This document shows, one piece after another, positions 1 through 7,247 of a stretch of DNA of 10,719 nucleotides. The notes under the pieces are model-generated. The model made no database searches and was not told the DNA's origin. It was given only the letters and a program-made list of their open reading frames with translations. This DNA comes from Methanosarcinales archaeon (GTDB taxonomy: Archaea > Halobacteriota > Methanosarcinia > Methanosarcinales > Methanogasteraceae): assembly GCA_030605805.1 (NCBI GenBank), contig JAUWHQ010000026.1, positions 1 through 10,719 on the forward strand, read 5' to 3'. The translations under genes and the position numbers were made by a program. The first letter of the stretch is position 1. Each line of letters starts with the position of its first letter.

Positions 1-1001
1 TTATCCGGTGCGTGAGAGATCCCGGCACCTACTCTTGCTCCTGTGTATTTACCCAGACATCTGGCAAGAACGATCAATAGTGCCAGTATACCAGCAAGTT
101 TCATCACGCTTAAATCAAAGTGCAATCCTGCCAGTACAAAAAATATCACATAAATCACGTTCTCGATTTCTTCGACCACAAGAAACATCTCCTTTCTCTT
201 TACCTTGTTTACTATGATAAAGCCGGTAACCATATTAGCCAGGATCAACGAAAGACCCAAATAAGTGCTAACGCCTGTGCACAGCAGGATCATTCCAAGG
301 ATCACGACCAGTAGCAATTCGCGAGTTTTCACAAGCCTGATCATATACATCAAGGTAACGGCAAAAACGATACCAATTGCTACAGACTCCCCTATATGTA
401 AGAAAGGGATGCCCAGCATCTGGTAGAAGGAGATACTTTCAGCACCATTCACCAGTGGTTTGGATATGCCTGAAGCAATAGCGAAGGCTATAACCGCAAT
501 TGCGTCATCAAGCCCAACCACCGCGAGTAACGTTGTGGTGAAGGGACCTTTCGCCCGGCATTCCCTGATTATCGCCATTGTTGCTGCCGGAGCAGTTGCA
601 CATGATACCGCACCTATGATAAAAGCCATGGGAAAGTAAGTCTGCCAGAACGTTTCGCCTGGAATGATTAAGCTGCCCGAGGCAGCTAAAACCAATGTAA
701 CCAGAAACCACGCCCCCAAACTTTCAAAAGGTATTATCCAGGTGATGCTCTTCGCTAACCTTCGTAAGTCTTCCCGGTGAAGACTGCCACCGATCAGATA
801 TGCGATGATCCCAAGAGCAAGGTCAGTAATCATATCCAGCTCGCCTACTGTCTCTCTCGGTATTATGTTCAGAAGGGAAGGACTCAATAAAACACCGATC
901 ATGATATAGCCAGTAATCATAGGGAATTTGAGTTTTCCCGATGCTAATCCGCCGAGAAAACCGAGAACTATCATTATTCCAATCGCTAATATCAAGTTCA
1001 T
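1..1001 (-). CDS. CPA2-family cation/proton antiporter, 3' end cut by window edge
   Basis: This is an integral membrane antiporter that probably exchanges Na+ or K+ for H+. The frame is open from ATG at 1001 to the window edge and gives 333 residues; the C-terminus is missing. It is almost wholly hydrophobic, with about nine or ten membrane segments visible. Family hallmarks are the N-terminal helix with KFPMITGYIMIGVLLSP (25-41), an unwound-helix-like ATAPAAT stretch (135-141), and GLDDAIAV (163-170). The Asp165-Asp166 pair matches the ion-binding DD motif of electrogenic NapA/NhaA-type exchangers. An AGGT-containing purine stretch about 10 bases before the ATG could be the ribosome-binding site. 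The CBS-domain gene ends 19 bases upstream, so the two are probably co-transcribed. Kef-like K+ transport is possible, since a C-terminal regulatory domain could lie outside the window. The family is secure; the ion is not. Confidence 0.9.
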   Translation of the reverse strand, partial: MNLILAIGIMIVLGFLGGLASGKLKFPMITGYIMIGVLLSPSLLNIIPRETVGELDMITDLALGIIAYLIGGSLHREDLRRLAKSITWIIPFESLGAWFLVTLVLAASGSLIIPGETFWQTYFPMAFIIGAVSCATAPAATMAIIRECRAKGPFTTTLLAVVGLDDAIAVIAFAIASGISKPLVNGAESISFYQMLGIPFLHIGESVAIGIVFAVTLMYMIRLVKTRELLLVVILGMILLCTGVSTYLGLSLILANMVTGFIIVNKVKRKEMFLVVEEIENVIYVIFFVLAGLHFDLSVMKLAGILALLIVLARCLGKYTGARVGAGISHAPD

Positions 1002-1020
1002 CGCTTTCGAGACCTTTGTT

Positions 1021-1488
1021 TTATTTTTTAATGGAGGTTTTTATGAACGCATAAAATTCCCCTATCAGGTGATGTAACGTTATCTCTCCTATTATTTCAT
1101 CGTTTTCCACCACAGGAATTCTCCTTATTCTATGAAACACCATTTTATTCAACGCGTCTTCCACTTTTTCATCTGGTTCGCATCTTACCGGATTTCCGGA
1201 CATGATCTGCTCTGCCTTTTCAAAGGTTTCATAATGTAAAGATTTTTTATCTGGTAATCCAAAGTATGAAACTTTTTTTGTTGGAGAAAAAATATTTAAA
1301 ATGTCGTGTTCTGTTATTATTCCTACCAGCTTTCTGCTTTCCTTGCTTTCAACAACCCAGACATGATCGTCTACAGTCAGGATGGATAAAACGCTGTCTA
1401 TGCTCGCATCTTTTTCTATCAGGGGTAGATCTTCTACCCTCTTATCCATGATATCCTTCGCAGGGATTTCGTGAAATTCCGGTATCAA
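1021..1488 (-). CDS. Two-CBS-domain protein, probable regulator of the adjacent antiporter
   Basis: A 155-residue stand-alone CBS pair. CBS1 spans about residues 10-67 (AKDIMDKRVEDLPLIEKDAS, ending in GIITEHDIL) and CBS2 about 92-145 (AEQIMSGNPVRCEPDE, then HRIRRIPVVENDEIIGEITL). CBS pairs bind adenine nucleotides and act as energy or ionic-strength sensors; there is no membrane segment or catalytic domain, so this one should be cytoplasmic. The start chosen is TTG at 1488, because KDIM belongs to the first CBS fold and GAAGGG lies six bases upstream. The first ATG (1449) would cut into that fold, although it too has an AAGGA-like stretch before it. The antiporter gene follows after 19 bases, which suggests that this protein gates the transporter. 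That regulatory link is inferred from context. Confidence 0.88.
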   Translation of the reverse strand: MIPEFHEIPAKDIMDKRVEDLPLIEKDASIDSVLSILTVDDHVWVVESKESRKLVGIITEHDILNIFSPTKKVSYFGLPDKKSLHYETFEKAEQIMSGNPVRCEPDEKVEDALNKMVFHRIRRIPVVENDEIIGEITLHHLIGEFYAFIKTSIKK

Positions 1489-1855
1489 CTTTTTCCCTTC
1501 TGTTATTGTTTTGTAAAACGAATTTCCCGTCTCACCCGGGGTTATGCATTTCCTTCCTCTGGCGTAAGAAGAAATGTCTCCATGGCATAAAATACTTTGC
1601 CAGAATCAGCAATCCCCACCCTCTTTATTTTCTCCATCCAAACTGTCTGAAATTATACCCCCGCCCGTCGCTGATTTGTTTTGTGATGTGACGAAGCAGA
1701 AGTACTCAATATCTAAAATGTTTACGAAAGGATAAAGAAACAAGCCTTCGCTCGTGTGCGTTTACAGCCATAACGGGAATCGCTGGTCTTCGTACACGGG
1801 AAAGATGGCTATAAAGCGATCCATATTATATACCGCAACTGCATAATATAGAACT
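1489..1855. other. Divergent intergenic region with promoters, no confident gene
   Basis: These 367 bases separate the minus-strand CBS-antiporter operon from plus-strand marC. A TATAATT on the minus strand (1652-1658) is the best promoter candidate for the CBS operon and would give a leader of about 140 bases. Within that stretch a 31-codon minus-strand frame (1542-1637) begins MEKIKRVGIADSGK and ends LLTPEEGNA; it reads smoothly but has no recognised homologue and no clear ribosome site. Near marC there are partial inverted repeats, AGCCAT (about 1766) with ATGGCT (1805-1810) and CTCGTGTGCG (1751-1760) with CGTACACGGG (1791-1800), which could be regulatory. Nothing resembling a tRNA or a C/D-box RNA was found. 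Confidence 0.5.
1823..1832 (+). promoter_or_regulatory. TATA-like box of marC, leaderless arrangement
   Basis: ATATTATATA is centred about 28 bases before the marC ATG and no SD sequence lies between them. Archaeal transcription starts about 25 bases after the TATA centre, so the mRNA should begin at or next to the start codon. Confidence 0.5.
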
Positions 1856-2488
1856 ATGGAAGCGATAACCTTCTTCATCTATGCATTCGCATCGATATTT
1901 ATTATCGTAAATCCTGTTGCCGGGCTGATCACTTTTATCTCATTGACATCCGGAATGAGTGCGGATGAAAGAAAGGCGACAGTAAAACGCTCAGTCACGG
2001 TAGCATGTCTTCTGGCAATCGTCTTTGCCGTATCCGGAGAGTTGATATTGAGATTTTTTGGCATTACGGTGGACTGCTTGAGGGTTGCAGGAGGCATACT
2101 GCTCTTCACGGTTGCACTGGATATGTTGCATGCAAGAGTCTCGCGTGAGAGCGTGACTGCAGAAGAGCTACGGGATGCCACCACGAGAGAAGAGGTCTCG
2201 ATTTTTCCGATTGCCATACCCATGTTAACCGGTCCGGGTGCGATTACAACTGTAATATTGGTTATAAGGGATGGCGAAACAATAGCGTTGAAAACAATAG
2301 TGATATTAGCCATATTATTGACCTTCGCCCTATCTTATCTCATCTTCAGATTTGCGAATAAGATCAACAAAATGATGGGGGTTACCGGGTCATTGGTGAT
2401 AGCAAGGGTTATGGGACTGTTATTGGGAGCTATCGCAGTCAATTTTGTATCAATTGGTGTATTGAATCTATACCGGTCTATGATTTAA
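1856..2488 (+). CDS. MarC family integral membrane protein
   Basis: A 210-residue protein with six predicted membrane segments and little else. It carries the family's conserved sites: NPVAG (19-23) at the end of the first helix, the long match IAIPMLTGPGAITTVI (119-134), and ARVMGLLLGAIAVNFV (183-198) near the C-terminus. Length and layout match the MarC/UPF0056 family. The molecular function of that family is unsettled; the old link to multiple antibiotic resistance in E. coli was withdrawn, and a transporter-like role is only inferred. The start is supported by the TATA-like box that would place the mRNA end at this ATG. The next gene on this strand, a cation ATPase, starts 86 bases later with its own SD and promoter-like sequence, so co-transcription is possible but not needed. 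Confidence 0.9.
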   Translation: MEAITFFIYAFASIFIIVNPVAGLITFISLTSGMSADERKATVKRSVTVACLLAIVFAVSGELILRFFGITVDCLRVAGGILLFTVALDMLHARVSRESVTAEELRDATTREEVSIFPIAIPMLTGPGAITTVILVIRDGETIALKTIVILAILLTFALSYLIFRFANKINKMMGVTGSLVIARVMGLLLGAIAVNFVSIGVLNLYRSMI

Positions 2489-2574
2489 AAGGTTGGAGAT
2501 GTTAAATTTGACTCATGAGTGGTAACCACCCCGATGATATCCCGATATCTCTATATATATAGGAGGTCCAATCG
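2489..2574 (+). promoter_or_regulatory. Leader of the P-type ATPase gene: TATA-like box, palindromes, SD
   Basis: From left to right: GTTAAATTTG (2501-2510), a TATA-like box; ACTCATGAGT (2511-2520), a perfect 10-bp palindrome; GTGGT-A-ACCAC (2519-2529), a 5-bp inverted repeat; two copies of the palindrome GATATC (2536-2541 and 2544-2549); an alternating CTATATATATAGG run (2550-2562); and a strong SD, AGGAGGT (2561-2567), seven bases before ATG. If 2501-2510 is the promoter, transcripts start near 2531 and the first palindromes straddle the TATA-to-start interval, where a repressor could act. The run next to the SD is too close to the ATG to be the TATA box. Confidence 0.5.
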
Positions 2575-5307
2575 ATGAAAATGTCCGCATCATCAAACGA
2601 AACCTTATGGTACCAGATGACCGCCGGAGAGGCGTTCGAGATCCTGCACTCGAGAACATCAGGACTCACCCCAAACGAAGCTAAAGCAAGACTTGAGCGC
2701 TACGGCTATAACGAAATCAAGTTCAAGAAGCGCAGCGCACTCATTCGGTTTCTTGCGCAGTTCAACAGTCCGCTGATCATCATTCTGCTCGTCTGTGCCG
2801 CAATCACAAGCGCTCTCTGTATCTGGGAGGACGCTGACCTGTGGATGGATACCGGAGTCATTCTTGCTGTGGTTCTTGCAAACACGATCATCGGGTTCAT
2901 CCAGGAGGGAAAAGCTGAGGCATCGGTTGAGGCGCTTGAGAAGATGATCGTGCCGAATGCGAGAGTGTTGCGGGACGGTGAGAAGGTTATTATACCGGCA
3001 AGAGTTCTGGTGCCCGGGGATGTGGTCGTTCTGGAGGGCGGGGACCGGGTTCCTGCAGACCTGCGGCTCTTTCGCACAAAGAACCTGAGCGCTGATGAGG
3101 CGGCGATCACAGGCGAGTCCGTGCCCACGGCAAAGGAGACCGAGCCTACCACGGGAACGAGAACGATCGCTGATCAGAGGTGCATGGCATTCAGCGGCAC
3201 GTTCGTAACGAAGGGCACGGGGGCGGGAGTCGTTGTCGGGACCGGGGAGCAAACAGAGATCGGGAGAATTGCAAAACTGATAAAAGAGACAGAGAAAATC
3301 GTAACACCGCTTACGCGGAAGATGGCGGACTTCACGAGAGTTCTCGTCATCGCAATCCTTGCAATCACGGTTCTTAATTTTATACTGGCGGTGTGGTTTG
3401 GGATTCCGATGAGCAAGGCGTTTATCGCGTCTGTCTCCCTTGCGGTCGCAGCAATACCTGAAGGGCTGCCAGCAGTGGTGACGATGGCTCTGGCATTCGG
3501 CGTGACCGCAATGGCGCGAAAGGATGCGATCATAAAGCGGCTGCCTGCCGCAGAGACCCTTGGATGCACCACTGTGATATGCTCGGATAAGACAGGGACG
3601 CTCACAAAGAACCAGATGACGGTATCATGGGTACATTCCGGGGGAAGAGACTACCTGGTGAGCGGGGTCGGATACGAACCAGTTGGGGAGTTCACCCCAT
3701 CTCACCTGACTGACGAGCTGACCCTAACATTGAAAGCGGGTTATTTCTGTAATGACGCGAGTATCGTTGGAGAAAACGGCTATATCATAGTTGGAGACCC
3801 GACTGAAGGCGCACTGCTCGTCTCTGCGATGAAAGCAGGCATCGAAGAACTCGCAGAACCGTTGCAGCGGCTCGACGAGATACCGTTTGATTCTGAGCAG
3901 CAGTACATGGCTACGCTACATGAAGGGGATGGGGAGCATATCATATATCTAAAGGGCTCGCCTGAGCGGGTTCTGGAGATGTGCCGGACCCGGATGGTGG
4001 ATGGCGAGATCGAGCCGATGGACAGGGCGGAAAGGGTTGAGATACTGCAGAAAGCAGACGAAATGGCAGAAGAAGCGCTCAGGCTGCTTGCCATGGCATA
4101 TAAGGTGGTCTCTTCTGAGAGTAGTTCGATTGGCAGGAGCGATCTCACGGATATGACGTTTCTCGGCATCCAGGGGATGATCGATCCGCCACGAGAGGAG
4201 GCGATCGACGGGGTTGCAAAATGCAGGGGTGCCGGGATACGGGTTGCGATGGTGACCGGGGATCATGCGAGTACAGCAAGAGCAGTCGCCCGGAAACTCG
4301 GAATCGATGCAGGGAGCGCGATTACCGGAGAGGAACTCTCGCAGATGAGCGATCAAGAACTCTACGATGTTGTGGAGGATGTCTCGGTCTATGCACGGGT
4401 GGCACCCGAACAGAAGTTCAGGATCACAAAAGCCCTGCAAGGGCACGGAAACGTCGTTGCGGTAACAGGTGATGGTGTGAACGATGCGCCAGCACTGAAA
4501 GCCGCTGATATCGGAATCGCCATGGGAATCACTGGAACGGAGGTCAGCAAGGAAGCCTCTGACATGATCCTTGCCGATGACAACTTCGCAACGATCGTCT
4601 CTGCGGTTGAAGAGGGGAGATACGTCTACAATAACATCAAAAAAGTCATCCTGTACACACTCCCAACAAATGGCGGGCAGGCGTTGCTCGTTATTGGGGC
4701 GATACTGCTTGCACCATTTTTAATGCTCTTTCACGACCGCCTTCCACTCGAACCCGTGCAGATACTCTGGATCAACCTCTTCGATGCGGTCGCACTCGCG
4801 CTCCCACTCATCAAGGAACCGATGGAGAAGGACCTCCTCAAAAAAACCCCGAGGAACCCTGATGAACGGATCATCGATCCGCCATTCTTCAGGAAGGTCG
4901 GACTGGTCTCAATCGTGATGGCGATCTCAGGGTTTGCGATGTACTACCACTACGGGATGCCTGCGATCGATGGATCTCTGGTGGTTGACCCGGAGCTCCT
5001 CACACAGGCGCAGACCGCGGCATTCACAACCGTTATACTGGTACACCTCTGCTACGTCGTAACCGCACGATCGATCACAGAATCGGCATTCACGTTCAGC
5101 CCGTTCTCGAACCGATGGCTGCTCGCAGGAATGGCACTCACCCTTGTGACGCAGCTTGCAATCGTCTACCATCCGATCGGAAATGCCATTCTCGGAACGG
5201 CACCACTCCCGCTTGACTGGTGGGGGCTCATGATCCTGTTTGCGCTTCCCGGGTTTTTTGTGATTGAGGTTGAGAAGTGGCTGACGAAACGGGGTTTGTC
5301 AACCTGA
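2575..5307 (+). CDS. P-type cation-transporting ATPase (type II, Ca2+/Na+-ATPase-like)
   Basis: A complete 910-residue ion pump that uses ATP to move cations across the membrane. In order: N-terminal cation-ATPase domain (about 11-80), membrane hairpin M1-M2 (about 58-110), actuator domain with AITGES (177-182), M3-M4 with PEGLP (295-299), phosphorylation site ICSDKTGTLT with Asp338, nucleotide domain with KGSPE (460-464), hinge TGD (561-563) and TGDGVNDAP (631-639), then six C-terminal helices (about 690-903). No heavy-metal-binding domain is present, so types IB and III are unlikely. In M5 the site aligned with SERCA Glu771 is Gln702 (PTNGGQALL), and M6 reads LWINLFDAV with Asp737 three residues after Asn734 instead of four. 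The transported ion is therefore uncertain: Ca2+, Na+ or another cation. The gene has its own SD and leader. Annotations of Ca2+-ATPase or pacL-like would be overprecise. Confidence 0.95.
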   Translation: MKMSASSNETLWYQMTAGEAFEILHSRTSGLTPNEAKARLERYGYNEIKFKKRSALIRFLAQFNSPLIIILLVCAAITSALCIWEDADLWMDTGVILAVVLANTIIGFIQEGKAEASVEALEKMIVPNARVLRDGEKVIIPARVLVPGDVVVLEGGDRVPADLRLFRTKNLSADEAAITGESVPTAKETEPTTGTRTIADQRCMAFSGTFVTKGTGAGVVVGTGEQTEIGRIAKLIKETEKIVTPLTRKMADFTRVLVIAILAITVLNFILAVWFGIPMSKAFIASVSLAVAAIPEGLPAVVTMALAFGVTAMARKDAIIKRLPAAETLGCTTVICSDKTGTLTKNQMTVSWVHSGGRDYLVSGVGYEPVGEFTPSHLTDELTLTLKAGYFCNDASIVGENGYIIVGDPTEGALLVSAMKAGIEELAEPLQRLDEIPFDSEQQYMATLHEGDGEHIIYLKGSPERVLEMCRTRMVDGEIEPMDRAERVEILQKADEMAEEALRLLAMAYKVVSSESSSIGRSDLTDMTFLGIQGMIDPPREEAIDGVAKCRGAGIRVAMVTGDHASTARAVARKLGIDAGSAITGEELSQMSDQELYDVVEDVSVYARVAPEQKFRITKALQGHGNVVAVTGDGVNDAPALKAADIGIAMGITGTEVSKEASDMILADDNFATIVSAVEEGRYVYNNIKKVILYTLPTNGGQALLVIGAILLAPFLMLFHDRLPLEPVQILWINLFDAVALALPLIKEPMEKDLLKKTPRNPDERIIDPPFFRKVGLVSIVMAISGFAMYYHYGMPAIDGSLVVDPELLTQAQTAAFTTVILVHLCYVVTARSITESAFTFSPFSNRWLLAGMALTLVTQLAIVYHPIGNAILGTAPLPLDWWGLMILFALPGFFVIEVEKWLTKRGLST

Positions 5308-5342
5308 CGCTGGCGCTCTACGGCTACTGCAGGATCGAGGCG

Positions 5343-5510
5343 ATGCTTAAAAGTGCGCGTCTTCTCAGCAGGATCTCGCCCATGGATCTGCTGGAATAGC
5401 TCTCGAAAGTTTATATCGTCGGGGATGGGGAGGTGGATGTGATAACGGAAGCGCCATGGAAGGTGGCTGAACTCGCGGGGAAGTTGGGGTGCGATGTATT
5501 CCCTAAATGA
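5343..5510 (+). pseudogene. Short coding-like frame interrupted by TAG
   Basis: Behind the ATPase stop, one frame reads like protein for 55 codons apart from a TAG at 5397-5399. It starts MLKSARLLSRISPMDLLE, then after TAG continues LSKVYIVGDGEVDVITEAP and ends GCDVFPK before TGA. An AGGA sits eight bases before the ATG, and the frame is open upstream into the end of the ATPase. The simplest reading is a decayed gene end. Readthrough as pyrrolysine is possible in some archaea, but tyrS in this window uses TAG as its ordinary stop and no pyl gene is seen. I recognise no family with confidence. Confidence 0.3.
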
Positions 5511-5517
5511 GCGGAGT

Positions 5518-5534
5518 TTGGGTTAAAAACCCAA
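5518..5534. terminator. Hairpin between convergent genes
   Basis: TTGGGTT-AAA-AACCCAA is a perfect 7-bp stem with a three-base loop. It lies between the end of the plus-strand ATPase region and the end of flpA on the minus strand (22 bases away). No clear U tract follows on either strand, so a terminator or mRNA 3'-end role is inferred from position. Confidence 0.4.
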
Positions 5535-5555
5535 CGTGCGATACAGAGAATACGT

Positions 5556-6179
5556 TCATTTCCTTGCGATCACAGCAAGATGATCCCTGTACTGCGGGAG
5601 TTTAACCGTCTCCAGCACAGAAACGCCTTCTTGCAGTTTTTCAACCTCTTTTCCAAATATCTCTCTGGTGTTAGCGATTGTATCGATGCTTCTTGCTTTG
5701 ATCATGAGAATCAGGTAGCCTTCATCCTTCAAGAAACATTTTACGTTTTTTAGAGCTATTTCTGCCTGATTACGTTGTGCTATGTCCTGATAGATGATAT
5801 CCACCTCATCCACAAGGTGCGAATACGTTTCAGGATGGTTCGCATCCGCAAAGATCGGTATCATGTTCGGACGTGATTCGCACACCGAAATGAGATTTTT
5901 CATCACTCTTGGCGAGAATTCGAGCGCATACACAAGTCCGCGCCGTGCGATGTCGGATACGTGGCTTGCGGTGCTGCCGGCTGCTGCGCCAAGATACAGC
6001 ACCAGCGAAGAATCTGTGATCGGCGGCATAAACCCCTTCAAAATCAGCGCGGCGAGCTTGCTGTGGTGCGGGTCCCACGTCCGGAACTCTCCTGCCTCGC
6101 TGGTACTCTGACTCTGGTCCCTGGTCGCAAGCCGCTTCCCGTCCCGGTATACGCCACAGCCGATCTCGGCGAATGTCAT
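5556..6179 (-). CDS. flpA: Fibrillarin-like rRNA/tRNA 2'-O-methyltransferase
   Basis: FlpA is the SAM-dependent methyltransferase of archaeal box C/D ribonucleoproteins and methylates ribose 2'-OH groups on rRNA and tRNA, guided by C/D sRNAs with L7Ae and Nop5. The 207 residues match the usual archaeal length of about 205-230. Visible marks are FRTWDPHHSKLAALI (32-46, the family's FRxWxPxxSKLAA site), the SAM-binding YLGAAAGST (62-70), ALEFSPR (85-91), the acidic ADA (111-113), YQDIAQ with Asp132, and MIKARSID with Lys161, in the position of the catalytic Lys. The start is set by a GGAGG seven bases before ATG. In many archaea flpA lies beside nop5; here the upstream gene is tyrS, 86 bases away, and no nop5 lies in the window. 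Confidence 0.96.
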   Translation of the reverse strand: MTFAEIGCGVYRDGKRLATRDQSQSTSEAGEFRTWDPHHSKLAALILKGFMPPITDSSLVLYLGAAAGSTASHVSDIARRGLVYALEFSPRVMKNLISVCESRPNMIPIFADANHPETYSHLVDEVDIIYQDIAQRNQAEIALKNVKCFLKDEGYLILMIKARSIDTIANTREIFGKEVEKLQEGVSVLETVKLPQYRDHLAVIARK

Positions 6180-6186
6180 TGTTATC

Positions 6187-6224
6187 CCTCCAACTCCTTT
6201 TAGCTCATTTTAACCAAATTTAAC
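6187..6224 (-). promoter_or_regulatory. flpA promoter-like box and Shine-Dalgarno site
   Basis: On the minus strand GTTAAATTTG (6215-6224) is the TATA-like box, centred about 40 bases before the flpA ATG, and GGAGG (6187-6191) is the SD. The same 10-mer sits before the ATPase gene at 2501-2510. A leader of about 15 bases is expected. Confidence 0.45.
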
Positions 6225-6265
6225 TACTTCTAACTCATCGAGTTCGTCTGACTCATCCGATCCAT

Positions 6266-7213
6266 CTAACGCAGCGTCTTTCTGACCGGAGCGAGCAATA
6301 AATTGACATAACTGGCGGCGGTCTTCTTCAAATCCATCGGATGCAGATTTTTTTTCTCAAAGTCGTCTGCAAGCTCGCTATATGATCCGTAGCATAGATC
6401 GCCGCCGAACTTCGTGGGTCGTTCGACCTCGATTTCAGGAAATCTCGGACAGATGTGATATCTGAAGAGTTCGATCACAGGATTGTCATCGACCACCCCT
6501 TCTGGGCAGAACGATCGGTTGATCTTCTTTTCGACCGTCGTCTCGTCATCATCCACCGAAATATAATTATCGCTCGATGAAGACATCTTTTCGCCGTCCA
6601 GACCGAGCAGGATCGGCGTGTGTATGCAGACCGGAGCCCGGTACCCGATCGCGGGGAGCCCTTCCCGTGCAAGCATGTGGATCTTGCGCTGGTCGATTCC
6701 GCCGACTGCAGCATTGATCCCGAGTGCCATGATATCGACCACCTGCATGATCGGGTAGATCATCTGGGCTACCATCGGATGCTCCGTATTTCTGGCAATC
6801 TCACTCATGCTGCGCCTCGCACGGTTTAGGGTGGTGTCCTGCGCCAGTTTGAGCACGTTCATGGTATAATCACGATCCAGTTGAAACTCAGATCCGAAGG
6901 CGAACGTTGCTTTGGCAAGCCCGAGCGCGATGAAACATCGTTTATTATATTCCGCAAGTTCTCTTACCTCTTCAAATGTCCCCTTTCCGTTCAAATACGC
7001 ATGGAGGTCTGCGAGCAGTACTGTTATCTTAAATCCAGCATTCTGAAGATCTATAAGTTTGTTTACGGTCAGAACATGACCGAGATGTATCTTTCCACTT
7101 GGTTCGTAGCCGGCGTATGCGGTCGGCGTCTTATCCGACGCAAGCAGTTCGTTCACGCCATCGATGGTCACGATCTCCTGCGTGTTCCGTGTGATCAATT
7201 CATATCTGTCCAT
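6266..7213 (-). CDS. tyrS: Tyrosyl-tRNA synthetase, archaeal type
   Basis: Cytoplasmic class I enzyme that charges tRNA-Tyr with tyrosine. The protein has 315 residues from ATG at 7213, close to the roughly 306 of the Methanocaldococcus enzyme and much shorter than bacterial TyrRS, because archaea lack the S4-like C-terminal domain. Numbering from an alternative ATG four codons upstream (7225), the motifs are AYAGYEPSG (36-44), HLGH (47-50, the HIGH motif), YPIMQVVDI (157-165) holding tyrosine-site residues Tyr157, Gln161 and Asp164, GGIDQRKIHMLAR (175-187), and KMSSS (213-217). The family start aligns with MDRYELITRNT, which favours 7213, and the TATA-like box at 7238-7247 would place the mRNA end close to it. 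No SD is present. The stop codon is TAG. flpA follows after 86 bases. Confidence 0.95.
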   Translation of the reverse strand: MDRYELITRNTQEIVTIDGVNELLASDKTPTAYAGYEPSGKIHLGHVLTVNKLIDLQNAGFKITVLLADLHAYLNGKGTFEEVRELAEYNKRCFIALGLAKATFAFGSEFQLDRDYTMNVLKLAQDTTLNRARRSMSEIARNTEHPMVAQMIYPIMQVVDIMALGINAAVGGIDQRKIHMLAREGLPAIGYRAPVCIHTPILLGLDGEKMSSSSDNYISVDDDETTVEKKINRSFCPEGVVDDNPVIELFRYHICPRFPEIEVERPTKFGGDLCYGSYSELADDFEKKNLHPMDLKKTAASYVNLLLAPVRKTLR

Positions 7214-7237
7214 CGCTCCATTCATTGGATGTGATGG

Positions 7238-7247
7238 TATTTTTAAT
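7238..7247 (-). promoter_or_regulatory. TATA-like box of tyrS
   Basis: ATTAAAAATA on the minus strand is centred about 29 bases before ATG 7213 and only 17 before ATG 7225. The spacing fits a near-leaderless mRNA that starts translation at 7213. Confidence 0.45.

Noticed and set aside
1506..1691. Plus-strand 61-codon frame in the CBS-marC gap
   Set aside because: Cys/Phe/Pro-rich translation with no SD or TATA box in the right place and no resemblance to known proteins.
2659..3605. Long open frames on the minus strand opposite the ATPase gene
   Set aside because: They are antisense to codons of a canonical P-type ATPase and show no domain, SD or promoter; the gene's base composition explains them.
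5397..5399. TAG as a pyrrolysine codon
   Set aside because: Not adopted as the main reading: TAG ends tyrS and the DUF4258 gene normally, no pyl genes are visible, and no known Pyl protein resembles the flanks.
6180..6265. C/D-box sRNA between tyrS and flpA, suggested by repeated GATGAGT
   Set aside because: No proper RTGATGA and CTGA box pair at suitable spacing could be found.
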